Positions 36,475 through 47,245 of a DNA stretch of 64,000 nucleotides are shown one piece after another (position 1 is the stretch's first letter; each line of letters opens with the position of its first letter). The DNA is taken from NCBI RefSeq assembly GCF_007004095.1, contig NZ_VHJK01000001.1:310001-374000 (forward strand), read 5' to 3'. The stretch is from Erythrobacter insulae. GTDB lineage: Bacteria > Pseudomonadota > Alphaproteobacteria > Sphingomonadales > Sphingomonadaceae. The notes beneath the pieces were generated by a model that worked only from the letters and a program-made list of their open reading frames with translations, ran no database searches and was not told where the DNA came from. The position numbers and the translations under genes were made by a program.

Positions 36475-37715
36475 GCGGTTTCCTCCCTTTGCCCGGTTTT
36501 CGGGCGATCCAATAGGTCTTTCAGCCCGGAGCTTTCACGCGCAAGAAACGGATTGCGCCGGGTGATTGCAAGCAACAGCCCCACTGTAAAACAAACCGCC
36601 CAAGTCGACGATCCGCCGTAACTGATCAGCGGCAAAGTCATCCCCTTTGACGGGAACAGCTGCAAATTCACCAGAATGTTGATGAATGCCTGTCCCCCGA
36701 TTTGGGTAACAAGGCCCGCCCCTGCAAGCAGCGCAAACAGATTGTCTTCATCGACCAACCGCATCAACGCCTTACCAATAATCGCAAGATAGAGCAGGAC
36801 GATTAGCCCGCACATTAACAGGCCGAATTCTTCACCGATCACAGAGAAGATATAATCTGTGTGCGGTTCGGGCAGGTTCATTTTGCGAATTCCAAGCCAG
36901 AGCCCGCTTCCGGTCCACCCGCCAGCCAGCAAGGTGCGCTGCGCCAAATCGACCTGATCAAATGCCGTTCCTCCGCCGAGGAAAGAATCGATGCGATAAC
37001 GCGCATTGTCATACAGGAAATACGCCGCAGTCAGCGCGACAAGCCCGGCACCGATCAACGCGGCGATGCGTTGAATCGAAACCCCGGCGAGCAGCACCAA
37101 AACAAACCAAACCCCGCCAAACAGGATCGTCGCGCCAAGGTTGGGCTGCAGCATCAGCAAAACAGCGATTAGCCCCATGATTGCCGTTACGAAAGTTAGA
37201 ACAGGCAAATTCTGGTCGCGCAGTTTCAGGCTGAGGATCCACGCCAACACGATTGCAAAGCCCGGTTTCAGGAATTCGGACGGCTGCATCGACATGCCGA
37301 ATTCGAGCCAGCGCCGTGCCCCGTTTTTCTCTGCGCCAATGATCGGCACCAGAAACAGCAAGAACAAGAACCCGATAAATGCCAGTATCCCGAGCCTGCG
37401 AGCCGTTTCCCGATCCAGAAAGGAAACACCGATCATTCCGCCGATGCCCATAATCTGGAACATAATGTGCTGGCGCAGATAATGGAATTCCCCGACTTCG
37501 ATGCCGCGCCGGGCCAATTGCTCCGAGGCGGCGGGTGCAGCAGCGGCGACCGCCACCGTCCCCAATGCCATCAGCAACAGGATCATGCACAGCAACCATT
37601 TGTCGATCTCACGCCACCAGATACGCATATGCTCGCTGAGCTTGCGATTGGCAGGGACCGGTGCATGGAAAGTCCGGTCACCGCGCGGCGAGGCCATGGT
37701 TCCGTGGGCGCTCAT
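36471..37715 (-). CDS. ftsW: SEDS-family septal peptidoglycan glycosyltransferase FtsW
   Basis: The 414-residue polytopic protein has about ten membrane helices. Conserved SEDS parts include GARRWLEFGMSMQPSEFLKP, VIGEEFGLLMCGLIVLLYLA and the C-terminal LPLISYGGSSTWAVCFTVGL. It polymerises glycan strands from lipid II together with FtsI, which is encoded upstream in the cluster. Overlaps of 4 bases join it to murD and murG. Confidence 0.96.
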   Translation of the reverse strand: MSAHGTMASPRGDRTFHAPVPANRKLSEHMRIWWREIDKWLLCMILLLMALGTVAVAAAAPAASEQLARRGIEVGEFHYLRQHIMFQIMGIGGMIGVSFLDRETARRLGILAFIGFLFLLFLVPIIGAEKNGARRWLEFGMSMQPSEFLKPGFAIVLAWILSLKLRDQNLPVLTFVTAIMGLIAVLLMLQPNLGATILFGGVWFVLVLLAGVSIQRIAALIGAGLVALTAAYFLYDNARYRIDSFLGGGTAFDQVDLAQRTLLAGGWTGSGLWLGIRKMNLPEPHTDYIFSVIGEEFGLLMCGLIVLLYLAIIGKALMRLVDEDNLFALLAGAGLVTQIGGQAFINILVNLQLFPSKGMTLPLISYGGSSTWAVCFTVGLLLAITRRNPFLARESSGLKDLLDRPKTGQREETA

Positions 37716-39100
37716 GGTGCGATATCCGTATCAAAAGCTGCGGGCGTACAGTCGCCGAATTCAGCGATCACACCCACCAGCGACCGGAAATGTTGGCCGC
37801 GTTTTTCATAGTCACGGAATTGGTCAAAACTGGCGCAAGCTGGCGAAAACAGGACCACATCGCCCGCCGCAGCAGCCTCGCGGGCCCGGCTGACAGCTTC
37901 GCTGACCAGCTCGCATCTCTCGACTTTAGGAACGCGTCCCTCAAGCAGTTCGGCAAAGCGCGGACCGGCCTCGCCAACGGTATAGGCCGCCGCGATATTG
38001 CCGAGCATCTTTTCACATTCGCCCAGACCATCTTCTTTAGCCAATCCGCCGACTATCCAGTGGACACGCGGGGCATAGCTGCGAATATCGGCCTGAGGAG
38101 GAAAAGCGGCCAGTGCCGGAGCCGTGGAAGCGGGATTGGTTGCCTTGCTATCATTGATAAACAAGACGCCAGCCTCTTCGCATACCAGCTCCATCCTATG
38201 CGGCAGATTGCGGAACCTTGGCAAAGCATGACGCCATTGCGGCTCGGTCACGCCCAGTTCTTCAGCCAGAGCAACGGCGACCGCCACGTTTTCCAGATTG
38301 TGCGGCCCTTGCAGGCTGGGCCAGTCTTTTTGCATTTCTGCAAAGCGGGCTAGATCGGCGGGAACTGCGCGGCCATTTGGTCTGCGCCCCTGCTCAGCAC
38401 GCATGATCGCACCCGCAGGCTCGTGAAGCGATCCGAACACAGCAAAGCGTTGCGGCGACTGCATGGCAAACAGCCGCGCTTTTGAGGACGCGTAGGCGGC
38501 GAAGCCCGAATATCGATCAAGGTGATCAGGGGTGATATTGGTGAGCGCCGCTGCATCGCAATCAAGATTGAAGGTCAGATCAATCTGATAGCTCGACAGC
38601 TCCAGAACATAGACGCCGGCGCCGTGATCATTCGGAGAGAGCGGTTCGCGAGACAGGATAGGCTCACCAATATTGCCTCCCATTACCGCAGGCAGACCGG
38701 CCATTTCCAGAATATGGTGCAGCAAGGCTGTTGTCGTCGATTTCCCGTTCGTACCGGTAATGCCAATAACCTTGTGATCGTCCAGCTCGCCGCGCGCGAG
38801 TGCGAACAATTCAATGTCGCCAATAACAGGCACGCCGAATTTTTCCGCATGCGGTTTGATAGGGTGCGTATTCAGCGGAACGCCGGGAGACACGACCACG
38901 CCGGCAAATCCGCTCAAATCCATTTCGAGCGGGTCAGCCATGGTGCAGCGCCCCTCAAACGGTTCCCGCGCGACATCCTGACGGTCCCACGCGGTTACTT
39001 CGGCTCCGCTGGCAAGCAAGGCCTCTACCGTCGCCGCACCGGAGCGCGCGAGGCCGAGGACGGCATAGCGTTTTCCGGAAAAGACAGCAGAAGTGATCAC
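37712..39100 (-). CDS. murD: UDP-N-acetylmuramoyl-L-alanine--D-glutamate ligase
   Basis: The 462-residue Mur ligase has the N-terminal uracil-binding region YAVLGLARSGAATVEALLAS, the P-loop VIGITGTNGKSTTTALL, and the later LPHRMELVCEEAGVLFINDSKATN that carries the carbamylated-lysine and D-Glu site features. It adds D-glutamate. It starts 10 bases after the mraY stop, one of the few non-overlapping junctions in the cluster. Confidence 0.96.
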   Translation of the reverse strand: MITSAVFSGKRYAVLGLARSGAATVEALLASGAEVTAWDRQDVAREPFEGRCTMADPLEMDLSGFAGVVVSPGVPLNTHPIKPHAEKFGVPVIGDIELFALARGELDDHKVIGITGTNGKSTTTALLHHILEMAGLPAVMGGNIGEPILSREPLSPNDHGAGVYVLELSSYQIDLTFNLDCDAAALTNITPDHLDRYSGFAAYASSKARLFAMQSPQRFAVFGSLHEPAGAIMRAEQGRRPNGRAVPADLARFAEMQKDWPSLQGPHNLENVAVAVALAEELGVTEPQWRHALPRFRNLPHRMELVCEEAGVLFINDSKATNPASTAPALAAFPPQADIRSYAPRVHWIVGGLAKEDGLGECEKMLGNIAAAYTVGEAGPRFAELLEGRVPKVERCELVSEAVSRAREAAAAGDVVLFSPACASFDQFRDYEKRGQHFRSLVGVIAEFGDCTPAAFDTDIAP

Positions 39101-39110
39101 GCGTTCGCCC

Positions 39111-40181
39111 TTACCTCAGCTTCAATGTGGCAAGGCCCACGAGCGCAAGAATGATGGAGATGATCCAGAATCGGATCACAACCTTGCTTTCGCTCCAGCC
39201 CAATTGTTCGAAATGGTGGTGGATCGGCGCCATGCGAAACACGCGCTTGCCGGTCCGTTTGAACCAGAACACCTGAATAATAACCGAAACCGCCTCAAGC
39301 ACAAAAAGGCCGCCGACGATAGCGAGCACGACTTCGTGATGGCTGGCAACGGCGATTGCGCCCAATGCCCCGCCCAATGCCAGCGAACCGGTATCGCCCA
39401 TAAATACCGCCGCTGGCGGCGCGTTGAACCATAGGAAGGCGAGCCCCGCTCCCATGATTGCCGCGCAGAAAATCGCAAGCTCTCCTGCTCCCTCTACGTA
39501 AGGAATGCCAAGATATTCGCTAAAATCGGTCCGGCCAACGAGATAGGCGATGATCGCAAACGTACCCGCCGCGATAATCACTGGCATAATCGCCAGTCCA
39601 TCCAGCCCATCGGTCAAATTCACAGCATTGCCCGCGCCAACGATCACAAAGCCCGCAAACAGGTAATAAAACGGTCCCAGCGGTATCTCTACATTGGAGA
39701 AGAACGGCACATACAAATTGGTGCTGATCTGGCTTACGATAAGATACGATGCGACCCCTGCAACCACGAATTCAGCAAGCAACCTGATTTTGCCCGAGAG
39801 GCCAGCGTGGCTGTTTTTGGTGACTTTGTCATAATCGTCCATGAACCCGATCAGGCCGAAACCGATTGTCACAGCCAAACATGCCCAAACCAGCGGGCTG
39901 TTCAAATCCATCCACAACAGCAGCGACAAGATCAGCGAAACCAGGATCATCAGGCCGCCCATTGTCGGCGTCCCCACCTTGGCCAGATGGCTTTGCGGAC
40001 CATCGGCCCGGATTGGCTGCCCTTTGCCCTGACGCACGCGGAGCATATTGATAAAACGCGGACCGATAATCAGGCCCAGAACCAGCGCCGTCATCAACGT
40101 CGCTCCGAAACGGAACGTTTGATACCGCACAAGATTCAGCGCGCCTTCAAATCCAAGCCATTCCGCGAGTAAATAGAGCAT
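39111..40181 (-). CDS. mraY: Phospho-MurNAc-pentapeptide transferase
   Basis: The 356-residue polytopic enzyme has about ten membrane helices and the catalytic loops [32 protein letters not shown] (DD active-site pair), [16 protein letters not shown] and [19 protein letters not shown] (HHH motif). It transfers phospho-MurNAc-pentapeptide to undecaprenyl phosphate to give lipid I. It is separated from murF by 19 bases. Confidence 0.97.
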   Translation of the reverse strand: MLYLLAEWLGFEGALNLVRYQTFRFGATLMTALVLGLIIGPRFINMLRVRQGKGQPIRADGPQSHLAKVGTPTMGGLMILVSLILSLLLWMDLNSPLVWACLAVTIGFGLIGFMDDYDKVTKNSHAGLSGKIRLLAEFVVAGVASYLIVSQISTNLYVPFFSNVEIPLGPFYYLFAGFVIVGAGNAVNLTDGLDGLAIMPVIIAAGTFAIIAYLVGRTDFSEYLGIPYVEGAGELAIFCAAIMGAGLAFLWFNAPPAAVFMGDTGSLALGGALGAIAVASHHEVVLAIVGGLFVLEAVSVIIQVFWFKRTGKRVFRMAPIHHHFEQLGWSESKVVIRFWIISIILALVGLATLKLR

Positions 40182-40200
40182 TCAGACCCCTTGCCCAGAC

Positions 40201-41661
40201 CTAGGCCGGGGCGTTCGTAAAATGTGTAACCAACCTGCCAAGCCCAACGGAATTGGAACCTTTGACCAGAACGGCATCACCGTGGGTAAGTCCGAACTCT
40301 TCTAGCGCCGCAATCGCTGAGGCAGGTTCTTTGCAATGGTCGAAGCTAGGGATAAAGCCAAGCGGGCCGGGAGATGCTTTCCCCAGCTGCCCTGCCAGGG
40401 CGCGCATCTCGTCACCGACAAGGATCACATGATCAATCTTGGCTTCGATCAACGGCTCTGCCAGTTGGCGATGAAATTTGGGCCCGAAATCGCCCAATTC
40501 CTTCATACTGCCAAGCACCGCAATTCGGCGGTGCGCTGGCGTTTGGCCCAGCGCGCGCAAAGTCGCCCGCATCGAAGCCGGGTTGGCATTGTAACTCTCA
40601 TCAATAAGCAAGGCTTTGCCGCCAGGCACTGTGATATTATGGCGCGCGCCGCGGCCTTTTAATCCGCCCATTTCAGCAAGCGCAAGACCCGCTCTGGCCA
40701 TATCTCCGCCTGCTGCGCGCACTGCCGCCATGACGCCAAGCGAGTTGGAAATCCAATGCTCGCCGGGCTCCGCAACAGAATAGCAAAGCCGCTTGTCGCC
40801 CAAATCTGCGGTAACTAATGAGCCACCATTGGCGCTGGGGATCGCATCCAGAAGGCGAACATCCGCATCTTTGCTGCGTCCGAAAGTCACAATTTTTACG
40901 CCGAGGCCGCGCGCATGATCGATCATGCGCTGTGTATACTCCGTATCAGCTGGAATGATCGCGGTGCCGCCTTCGACAAGTCCGTTAAAGATCTGCGCCT
41001 TTTCATCGGCGATTGCTTCCATGCTGCCCAAATTTTCGATGTGCGCAGGTGCAATGGTGGTGATTAATGCGACATGCGGACGAACATGATCGGCCAAAGG
41101 CGCAATTTCGCCTGCATGGTTCATACCCATTTCAAACACGCCATATTTCGCCCGCGCAGGAAGACGCGCGAGGCTAAGCGGTACGCCGACATGGTTGTTG
41201 TAGCTGCGAACGCTGCGATGCGCAGCGCCGCGGCTGGAGCGGTCCAGGCTGTTGAAGATCGCTTCCTTCACACCGGTTTTCCCGACCGACCCGGTTACGG
41301 CAATGCGTACACCTTTGCACCGCTGACGCGCGGCATGGGCCAAATCATGCAAAGCCTTGGTCGTATCCTTCACCAGCACATGCGGAAAATCCACCGGACG
41401 ATCTACGATGGCGGCCACTGCGCCTTTCGCAAAAGCGGCAGCGATGAATTTATGGCCATCCATCGCTTCACCCTTTAAAGCGACAAACAGATCGCCGGGG
41501 CGCACATCGCGAGAATCCATTTCAACGCCGGACGCCTGAAAAGCGTGGCTTGATAGGCCACCGGTCGCCGCAGCAATGGCAGCGGAATCCCAGAGCGCGA
41601 GCGGCAAAGCATCACGCGGATTGGCCGGCCACGTGCGCAACAAAGCATGAGCAGTCTTCAT
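40201..41661 (-). CDS. murF: UDP-MurNAc-tripeptide--D-alanyl-D-alanine ligase
   Basis: The 486-residue ligase has the P-loop VTGSVGKTGVKEAI (the Ser-Val variant is usual among alphaproteobacteria), VFEMGMNHAGEIAPLADHV and the LLIDESYNANPASMRATLRA motif. It adds the dipeptide made by Ddl. The ATG at 41661 overlaps the murE stop (ATGA). A start 7 codons further up lies inside murE and is less likely. Confidence 0.96.
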   Translation of the reverse strand: MKTAHALLRTWPANPRDALPLALWDSAAIAAATGGLSSHAFQASGVEMDSRDVRPGDLFVALKGEAMDGHKFIAAAFAKGAVAAIVDRPVDFPHVLVKDTTKALHDLAHAARQRCKGVRIAVTGSVGKTGVKEAIFNSLDRSSRGAAHRSVRSYNNHVGVPLSLARLPARAKYGVFEMGMNHAGEIAPLADHVRPHVALITTIAPAHIENLGSMEAIADEKAQIFNGLVEGGTAIIPADTEYTQRMIDHARGLGVKIVTFGRSKDADVRLLDAIPSANGGSLVTADLGDKRLCYSVAEPGEHWISNSLGVMAAVRAAGGDMARAGLALAEMGGLKGRGARHNITVPGGKALLIDESYNANPASMRATLRALGQTPAHRRIAVLGSMKELGDFGPKFHRQLAEPLIEAKIDHVILVGDEMRALAGQLGKASPGPLGFIPSFDHCKEPASAIAALEEFGLTHGDAVLVKGSNSVGLGRLVTHFTNAPA

Positions 41662-43142
41662 GCGACCATCTCCGCTGCGCATTCACGCGCGACTTGAACA
41701 TCATTAAATGGCAATATCCGCATATTGTCCCCTGACCCGATAATTTGGCCTTCTTCGTGGCCCTTGCCTGCAATTAGGATGATGTCGGCTGCGCTGCCTT
41801 GGGCAATCGCATATGCAATCGCTTCGCGTCGCCCGCCGATTTCTGTGGTGTTGTCGCCAGCCTTTGCCAGGACTTGTCTACGGATACTGGCAGCATCCTC
41901 GCCGCGCGGATTGTCATCAGTCACGATGACTGTATCGGCCGCCTTTGAAGCGACTTCGCCCATAGGCGCGCGTTTTCCGGTGTCGCGATCGCCGCCTGCA
42001 CCAAATACCACGATCAGTTTTCCGCCCTTCGCCTCATCAACATGGGGCCGAAGCGCGACAGTCGCAGCCTCCAACGCATCAGGCGTGTGGGCATAATCGA
42101 CATAAACGGGCGCGCCGGCGGCCGTAATGACCGCACGCTCCAACCGTCCGCGCACAGGTTGCAGGCGACCCAGCGCATCAAACACCTGCGCTGCATCCGC
42201 ACCTGTCGCCATCGCCAATGCAGCAGAAACCAGCGCGTTTGCCGTCTGATACGCGCCGATCAAAGGCAGCTTTACCGACTTCGTTTCGCCCGCATGTTCA
42301 ATCGCAAGCAATTGCCCCAATTGCGTCGCTTCACGGCCAGCCAGCCTCAGAAAATCGCCCTGTTCACCGACAGTCAAAACCTGCAAGCCGCGCCTCTTGG
42401 CGTGTTGAACCGCGCGTTTCGTCCATTCGTCCGGCTTAGGGCCGGTCCAGATAATCGCGGGCGCGCCGTCTTCGACCACTTCATCGAACAACCGCATCTT
42501 AGCCGCGAAATATTGCTCCATCGTTTCGTGATAATCGAGATGATCGCGGCTAAAATTGGTGAAGGCCCCCGCATTGACGCGCAGCCCTTCATTGCGGAAT
42601 TGCGAAAGGCCATGGCTCGATGCTTCGTAAGCCACGTGTGTCACGCCCTCACGCGCAAGGCCGCTCATATTGGACAGGAACGTCACGATATCGGGCGTGG
42701 TCAGGCCGGTAGAGACACTGCCATCGGGCGTGGTTACGCCAAGTGTGCCGATGCTCGCCGCCCGTTCGCCGCACATACGCCAGATCTGACGGGTCATTTC
42801 GGCAGTGGATGTCTTGCCGTTGGTTCCAGTCACCGCGACCACTGTTTCCGGTACCGGTGTAAAAAATTTCGCAGCGAGATTGGCGAAGGTCTGGCGTGGT
42901 TCGTCACTCGCAATATGCAACGCGCCTTCGACTTTCGCTTCGGCGCGGGCAACAATTGCAGCAGCACCTGCCTCGATCGCGGCAGGGATAAAATCCTCGG
43001 CGTTGAACTTGGCACCCTGAAATGCGCCAAACACCGTGCCCGGTGCGATCTTGCGATGGTCAATCGCAAAGCCTGTGACCGCGGCATCGCCCGCATCGAC
43101 CCCGTTGATACCAGCGCGCTGGATCAGATCAGCCAGCCTCAT
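41658..43142 (-). CDS. murE: UDP-MurNAc-tripeptide synthetase (meso-DAP adding)
   Basis: The 494-residue ligase has the P-loop VVAVTGTNGKTSTAEMTRQI, VAYEASSHGLSQFRNEGL, and the specificity motif DDNPRGEDAASIRRQVL. The DNPR sequence marks meso-diaminopimelate-adding MurE enzymes rather than lysine-adding ones, so the peptidoglycan should be of the DAP type. It overlaps ftsI upstream and murF downstream by 4 bases each. Confidence 0.96.
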   Translation of the reverse strand: MRLADLIQRAGINGVDAGDAAVTGFAIDHRKIAPGTVFGAFQGAKFNAEDFIPAAIEAGAAAIVARAEAKVEGALHIASDEPRQTFANLAAKFFTPVPETVVAVTGTNGKTSTAEMTRQIWRMCGERAASIGTLGVTTPDGSVSTGLTTPDIVTFLSNMSGLAREGVTHVAYEASSHGLSQFRNEGLRVNAGAFTNFSRDHLDYHETMEQYFAAKMRLFDEVVEDGAPAIIWTGPKPDEWTKRAVQHAKRRGLQVLTVGEQGDFLRLAGREATQLGQLLAIEHAGETKSVKLPLIGAYQTANALVSAALAMATGADAAQVFDALGRLQPVRGRLERAVITAAGAPVYVDYAHTPDALEAATVALRPHVDEAKGGKLIVVFGAGGDRDTGKRAPMGEVASKAADTVIVTDDNPRGEDAASIRRQVLAKAGDNTTEIGGRREAIAYAIAQGSAADIILIAGKGHEEGQIIGSGDNMRILPFNDVQVARECAAEMVA

Positions 43143-44935
43143 TTGCGCCCCTCCACCAAATATCGCAGGTCCGAAATATCGACATCCCGGCTTGAATCAG
43201 GCCGAACGCCCAACATCGGCCCAATGCGCGGCACCAACCGCCCCACCACCGGCGCGGCATTGAACGCCGCCGTGCGCTGAAAAGAGCTTGCCTTGGTCCC
43301 GCGCGGCTCATCAATCATCGTGACCACAACATAGCGCGGGCGATCCATTGGAAAAGCGGCGGCAAATGTCGAAATGATCTTGCGCTCGCTGTACCCGCCG
43401 CGAGCATTGGGTTTTTCCGCCGAGCCTGTCTTTCCGCCCACCCGGTAACCCTTGGCATCAGCACTGCGGCCCGTCCCGTAAAGCGAGATCATGCGCAGCA
43501 TCTGCCGCATACGCGCAGAGGTAGATGCTTTGAACACCCGCTTGCCGCGCGGTACATCTTCGACTGCCAATTTGTGCAAGGTCGATGGGCGCCAGATCCC
43601 GCCATTCACCATCGCAGCATAAGCATTCGCCAGGTGCAGCGGCGTCACCGCCAAAGAGTGCCCGTAACCGATCACCATATTGGTGTGGCGATTATCCGGA
43701 TTTTGCGGCCAGAGCGGTTTGCCCTTGGCAGGAAGTTCGACGAAAGGCCTCTGGTCCATCCGAAGATCAACCAGCATCTGTTGCAGACGCTCCGTGCCCA
43801 GCTCGTCTGCGATGCGCGCGGTCACTGTGTTGGATGAATAGACCAAAGCCTGAGGCACATTGAGCGTGCTGCCCTTTGGTTTCAGATCCTGAATGGTCCG
43901 TTTGCCGACCTCGACCGGCCGCGCATTCCAGTTTTTCGAAAGATCGCGCACGACGCCAGCATCAATCGCTGCCGCGACGGTCAATGGTTTGAACGTGGAT
44001 CCCAATTCGTAAACGCCATTGGTCGCGCGGTTAAAGACGTTTGGCGCGCCATCAGCGCCAACGATGTTGGGGTCGAATTCCGGCAATGACGCCATAGCCA
44101 TAATTTCGCCGGTATCCACATCCAGCACAACCCCGGCAGCGCCAATCGCATCGGTCGCGAGCATCCCGCGGCGCAGCTCATCCTCCAGCGCGCCCTGAAC
44201 GCGCACATCAATCGACAAAGCGACAGGTTCGCTGCGCAGTTCAGGATCGGAAAGGCGTTTTTCAAGCACCTGCTCCATGCCCAAACGCCCGCCTTGCTGT
44301 TCAACGACATAGCCAAGAATATGCGCAGCGAGCGAACCCTGCGGATAATGACGATCGGTTTCCTGCGGAAATTGCAGGGCAACTTCGCCCAGTTCAAAAA
44401 CGCGGTTTGCATCTTCTGGCAGGACACGGCGTTTCAGATAACCGGCTTGGCCAGAGGCAAGCAGTGCAGCCGTCTTGGCTTCGTCCATGCTTGGGAAAAT
44501 GGACTTGAGTTTTGAAGCAACATCAGCGGGCTCTGACACCAAAGGCTTGCCCCCATCGCCCATCGCTTTCGGATCAAACCAAAGCGCATATGCGGGAAAT
44601 GCACGGGCCAGCGGAGCGCCATTGCGATCGGTAATCTCCCCGCGCGGCGGTAACAATTGGTCTGCAAGGCTCGACTGGCTCGGCGCGTGTCCGGCAAATC
44701 CCAACCAAACGATCCTTAAAATCGCGGCGATTGCCACCAGAGTGAAAATCCCCGCGATGAGCAGGACCCGCAGGCGAGCCGTCAGAACAGATTGAAAGCG
44801 AAGCTGCACCAATTGCACCCGGCCTGCCGGTATGGCGGGGCCGCTGCCAATCTGATCTCGCGAAGAGCGCGGTTCATTGTCCGAAAAGACGCCTGCACCA
44901 AACTCCAGCCCTAATTGAGGGCTAAGCGTGCTCAT
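43139..44935 (-). CDS. ftsI: Septal peptidoglycan transpeptidase FtsI (PBP3)
   Basis: The 598-residue class B penicillin-binding protein has a cytoplasmic N-terminus of about 50 residues, then one membrane helix (VLLIAGIFTLVAIAAILRIV) and the dimerisation domain (ITDRNGAPLARAFPAYALW). The transpeptidase motifs are S313-TFK, SSN and KTGS (VGGKTGSAEKP). It cross-links peptidoglycan at the septum with FtsW. It overlaps the FtsL-like gene and murE by 4 bases. Confidence 0.96.
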   Translation of the reverse strand: MSTLSPQLGLEFGAGVFSDNEPRSSRDQIGSGPAIPAGRVQLVQLRFQSVLTARLRVLLIAGIFTLVAIAAILRIVWLGFAGHAPSQSSLADQLLPPRGEITDRNGAPLARAFPAYALWFDPKAMGDGGKPLVSEPADVASKLKSIFPSMDEAKTAALLASGQAGYLKRRVLPEDANRVFELGEVALQFPQETDRHYPQGSLAAHILGYVVEQQGGRLGMEQVLEKRLSDPELRSEPVALSIDVRVQGALEDELRRGMLATDAIGAAGVVLDVDTGEIMAMASLPEFDPNIVGADGAPNVFNRATNGVYELGSTFKPLTVAAAIDAGVVRDLSKNWNARPVEVGKRTIQDLKPKGSTLNVPQALVYSSNTVTARIADELGTERLQQMLVDLRMDQRPFVELPAKGKPLWPQNPDNRHTNMVIGYGHSLAVTPLHLANAYAAMVNGGIWRPSTLHKLAVEDVPRGKRVFKASTSARMRQMLRMISLYGTGRSADAKGYRVGGKTGSAEKPNARGGYSERKIISTFAAAFPMDRPRYVVVTMIDEPRGTKASSFQRTAAFNAAPVVGRLVPRIGPMLGVRPDSSRDVDISDLRYLVEGRK

Positions 44936-45510
44936 TCCCCGCCCCCGCGCGCATCCTGAGACAAAGCAGTGCCGGTCAAATCACCCGAAACGGTCTGCGC
45001 TTTGGCCGCTCGGATTGGCGAAGCCTCGATAAGAAAATCGCCAAATGCATCGGCAAACAGTGCCCCGCCATCAGACTGCGCCGCAGCAGAAGCGAGCGTA
45101 ATCGCCTCTCCTGTGAGCGGTGAGACCATTTCGCGATCCTGCGCTGCTCTGGCGGCGGCATTACCCGTATCTGCGCGGGCTACCCGGATGGGGTTCGGCG
45201 CATCGGGACCGCGCGGTTGACCAAGGCTGGCCAGTTGGCGTTCGTTATCGAGATATTGGTCCGCCCGCGGCGCTTCAAATCCAAATTCGACCGAGTTCCA
45301 GTTTGCCAATTGGCGCTGACTGGCGCGCGTCTGGAACTCCGTTTCCAGCAGGAGTGTCTCACGTTTCAGCGCGACGATCTTGCGCTCGGCAAGATGCACT
45401 TCGCTGTTAACGGCGTGCACCCGCAGGCTAAGCACAACAAACATGCCAACGCACACCGCGAGCAATGCCGCCCAGCCGAGCGAGCGCATCTGGGTGTTTG
45501 TAACGATCAT
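44932..45510 (-). CDS. ftsL: FtsL-like bitopic division protein with long C-terminal extension
   Basis: The 192-residue protein has a short cytoplasmic N-terminus, one membrane helix ([20 protein letters not shown]) and a coiled coil ([28 protein letters not shown]). This is the FtsL layout, and the place between rsmH and ftsI is the standard ftsL position. Unlike typical FtsL proteins of about 100-120 residues, it continues for a further 100 residues of Ala- and Asp-rich sequence with no recognised domain. FtsL bridges FtsQ/FtsB and FtsW/FtsI. The name rests on position and topology, since FtsL sequences diverge strongly. Confidence 0.85.
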   Translation of the reverse strand: MIVTNTQMRSLGWAALLAVCVGMFVVLSLRVHAVNSEVHLAERKIVALKRETLLLETEFQTRASQRQLANWNSVEFGFEAPRADQYLDNERQLASLGQPRGPDAPNPIRVARADTGNAAARAAQDREMVSPLTGEAITLASAAAQSDGGALFADAFGDFLIEASPIRAAKAQTVSGDLTGTALSQDARGGGE

Positions 45511-46445
45511 AGTGCAGCCTCCCGCGCTGGTGCAGCCGTGCGGATTGCATGGCGCAAAGTGGATGAGCGGGAACGCGGATTGCGCTCGATCTCGGCCTCG
45601 GAAGGGCGGATCGCTTTCGAAACTTTCGTAAAGACCGGGTCAGGACCGGGTAATTCGCCGGGCAGATGACGAGATACAGCCCGCCCCGCACCAGATGCCT
45701 GTTTAAAGAAACGCTTTACGATGCGATCTTCAAGGCTGTGAAAACTGACGACAGCCAGCACGCCGCCGTCTTTCAGGATCGCCTCGGCAGCGGTCAGACC
45801 AGCGCGAAGCTCGCCCAGCTCGTCATTCACGTGAATGCGCACGGCTTGAAAAGTTCGGGTGGCAGGGTCTTTCTTGTCATGCGGTTTATACCCGAGCGCC
45901 CGGCGGACGACACGGGCAAGCTCACCAGTCGTCTCAAGCGGACGCGCGGCAACAATCGCGCGCGCGACACGGCGCGATTGGCGCTCTTCGCCGTATTCAT
46001 AAAGTACGTCAGCAATCGCGGCTTCTTCTGCGGTGTTCAGAAAATCAGCAGCACTCTCGCCCGTTTGGCTCATCCGCATGTCCAGCGGGCCATCAGAAGA
46101 AAACGCAAAACCGCGCTCACCCTGATCGAGCTGCATCGAAGAGACACCAATATCCATGACAACTGCATCGACCTGAGCAACTCCGATACGGTCGAGCTCT
46201 GCGCGCATTTCTGAAAAGCGTTCTTGGTGAAGTGACAGGCGGCCGTCATATTTTCGGACTAGGTCCGCACCGTCGCGGATCGCATTGGGATCACGATCAA
46301 AAGCATAGACGCGCGCGCCGCGATCAAGCAGCGCGACCGAATAACCGCCGGCACCGAATGTCGCATCGACCACCGCGAGACCATCGCGCGGCCCGATTGC
46401 AGCAATCACTTCGTCAAGCAGGACTGGGATATGAGGCGCGGTCAT
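45507..46445 (-). CDS. rsmH: 16S rRNA (cytosine(1402)-N4)-methyltransferase RsmH
   Basis: The 312-residue SAM-dependent methyltransferase begins [20 protein letters not shown] and has [20 protein letters not shown] as SAM site, [19 protein letters not shown], and the C-terminal [18 protein letters not shown] motif. It methylates C1402 in the ribosomal P-site region. Its place as the second gene of the dcw cluster is conserved. Overlap with mraZ is 4 bases. Confidence 0.97.
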   Translation of the reverse strand: MTAPHIPVLLDEVIAAIGPRDGLAVVDATFGAGGYSVALLDRGARVYAFDRDPNAIRDGADLVRKYDGRLSLHQERFSEMRAELDRIGVAQVDAVVMDIGVSSMQLDQGERGFAFSSDGPLDMRMSQTGESAADFLNTAEEAAIADVLYEYGEERQSRRVARAIVAARPLETTGELARVVRRALGYKPHDKKDPATRTFQAVRIHVNDELGELRAGLTAAEAILKDGGVLAVVSFHSLEDRIVKRFFKQASGAGRAVSRHLPGELPGPDPVFTKVSKAIRPSEAEIERNPRSRSSTLRHAIRTAAPAREAAL

Positions 46446-46963
46446 TTACCGCCCCCTTTCTTCGCCGCTTTTGCAGCCGCCTCCGCAATCAACTTCTTGC
46501 AAGTTACCTGAGCACCGCGGAACGAGCGATCCATCCGATCAAGCTCTTCAGGATTCCAGACAAAGAAAAAATCGCCCGCGCCGTGGAAATACAGACCATC
46601 GCCAACATTCCCGAGATCGCGAAGATGCTCGGGCATGACAAACCGGCCACTGTCATCGAAGGGCAGCTGCTCGAAACCAAAAAGCTGCTGGGCGCGGATA
46701 TCGCGGTCCCAATCAAAATTCTGCATTTTAATCGCGCGCTCTTCTTCCTTGTCGAGCGTGGCGTGCAATTCGGGAATGCGCGAAAGACCAAAGCCGATGA
46801 GGCAATCAAAACGGTCGTGAACAGCGAGGCAAAGCGTTTTTGAACCCTCGCCACTTTCCTTTACCGCCTTGCGGAATGCGGGAGGCAGGACAAAACGGCC
46901 CTTGTCGCCGGCAGGCGAGAAGGCTTGGCCATTATATCCCTCAAACGCAGACACTTGCGCCAT
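46442..46963 (-). CDS. mraZ: MraZ, transcriptional regulator of the dcw cluster
   Basis: The 173-residue protein has two AbrB/MraZ-type swapped-hairpin repeats ([20 protein letters not shown] and [19 protein letters not shown]). An additional Lys/Ala-rich tail follows. MraZ binds tandem TGGGN-type repeats upstream of its own gene and represses the cluster. Matching GGG repeats at 10-bp spacing are present upstream (47246-47269). It is the first gene of the 16-gene cluster. Confidence 0.96.
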   Translation of the reverse strand: MAQVSAFEGYNGQAFSPAGDKGRFVLPPAFRKAVKESGEGSKTLCLAVHDRFDCLIGFGLSRIPELHATLDKEEERAIKMQNFDWDRDIRAQQLFGFEQLPFDDSGRFVMPEHLRDLGNVGDGLYFHGAGDFFFVWNPEELDRMDRSFRGAQVTCKKLIAEAAAKAAKKGGGK

Positions 46964-47245
46964 TCCCCTAACATCCCTGACCAGCCTGAAATCCCCCGGC
47001 TGACCTTCATTTCAAACACGTCCGAAACCACGACTTCTCCGTCACCGCCACCACACGAGCGGGGGCAGCGCGCCGACCGAAACAGGTGACGCGGGGCAAA
47101 CAGTTATGTTTGATGGAAGACGGTATTATCGTTAACGCAGCGTTGAGGAAAGGGCTTTTTACGGGAAATCTAGGGATTACACGCAAACTTACTGTTTTTT
47201 ATATCTTTTTTTGGGTTGTAACATTTGTAATTCTCACATTCCGAA

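Noticed and set aside
42042..43280. 412-codon open frame on the plus strand
   Set aside because: It lies fully antisense to murE, whose Mur ligase motifs are intact, and its translation is Arg/His-rich with no domain.
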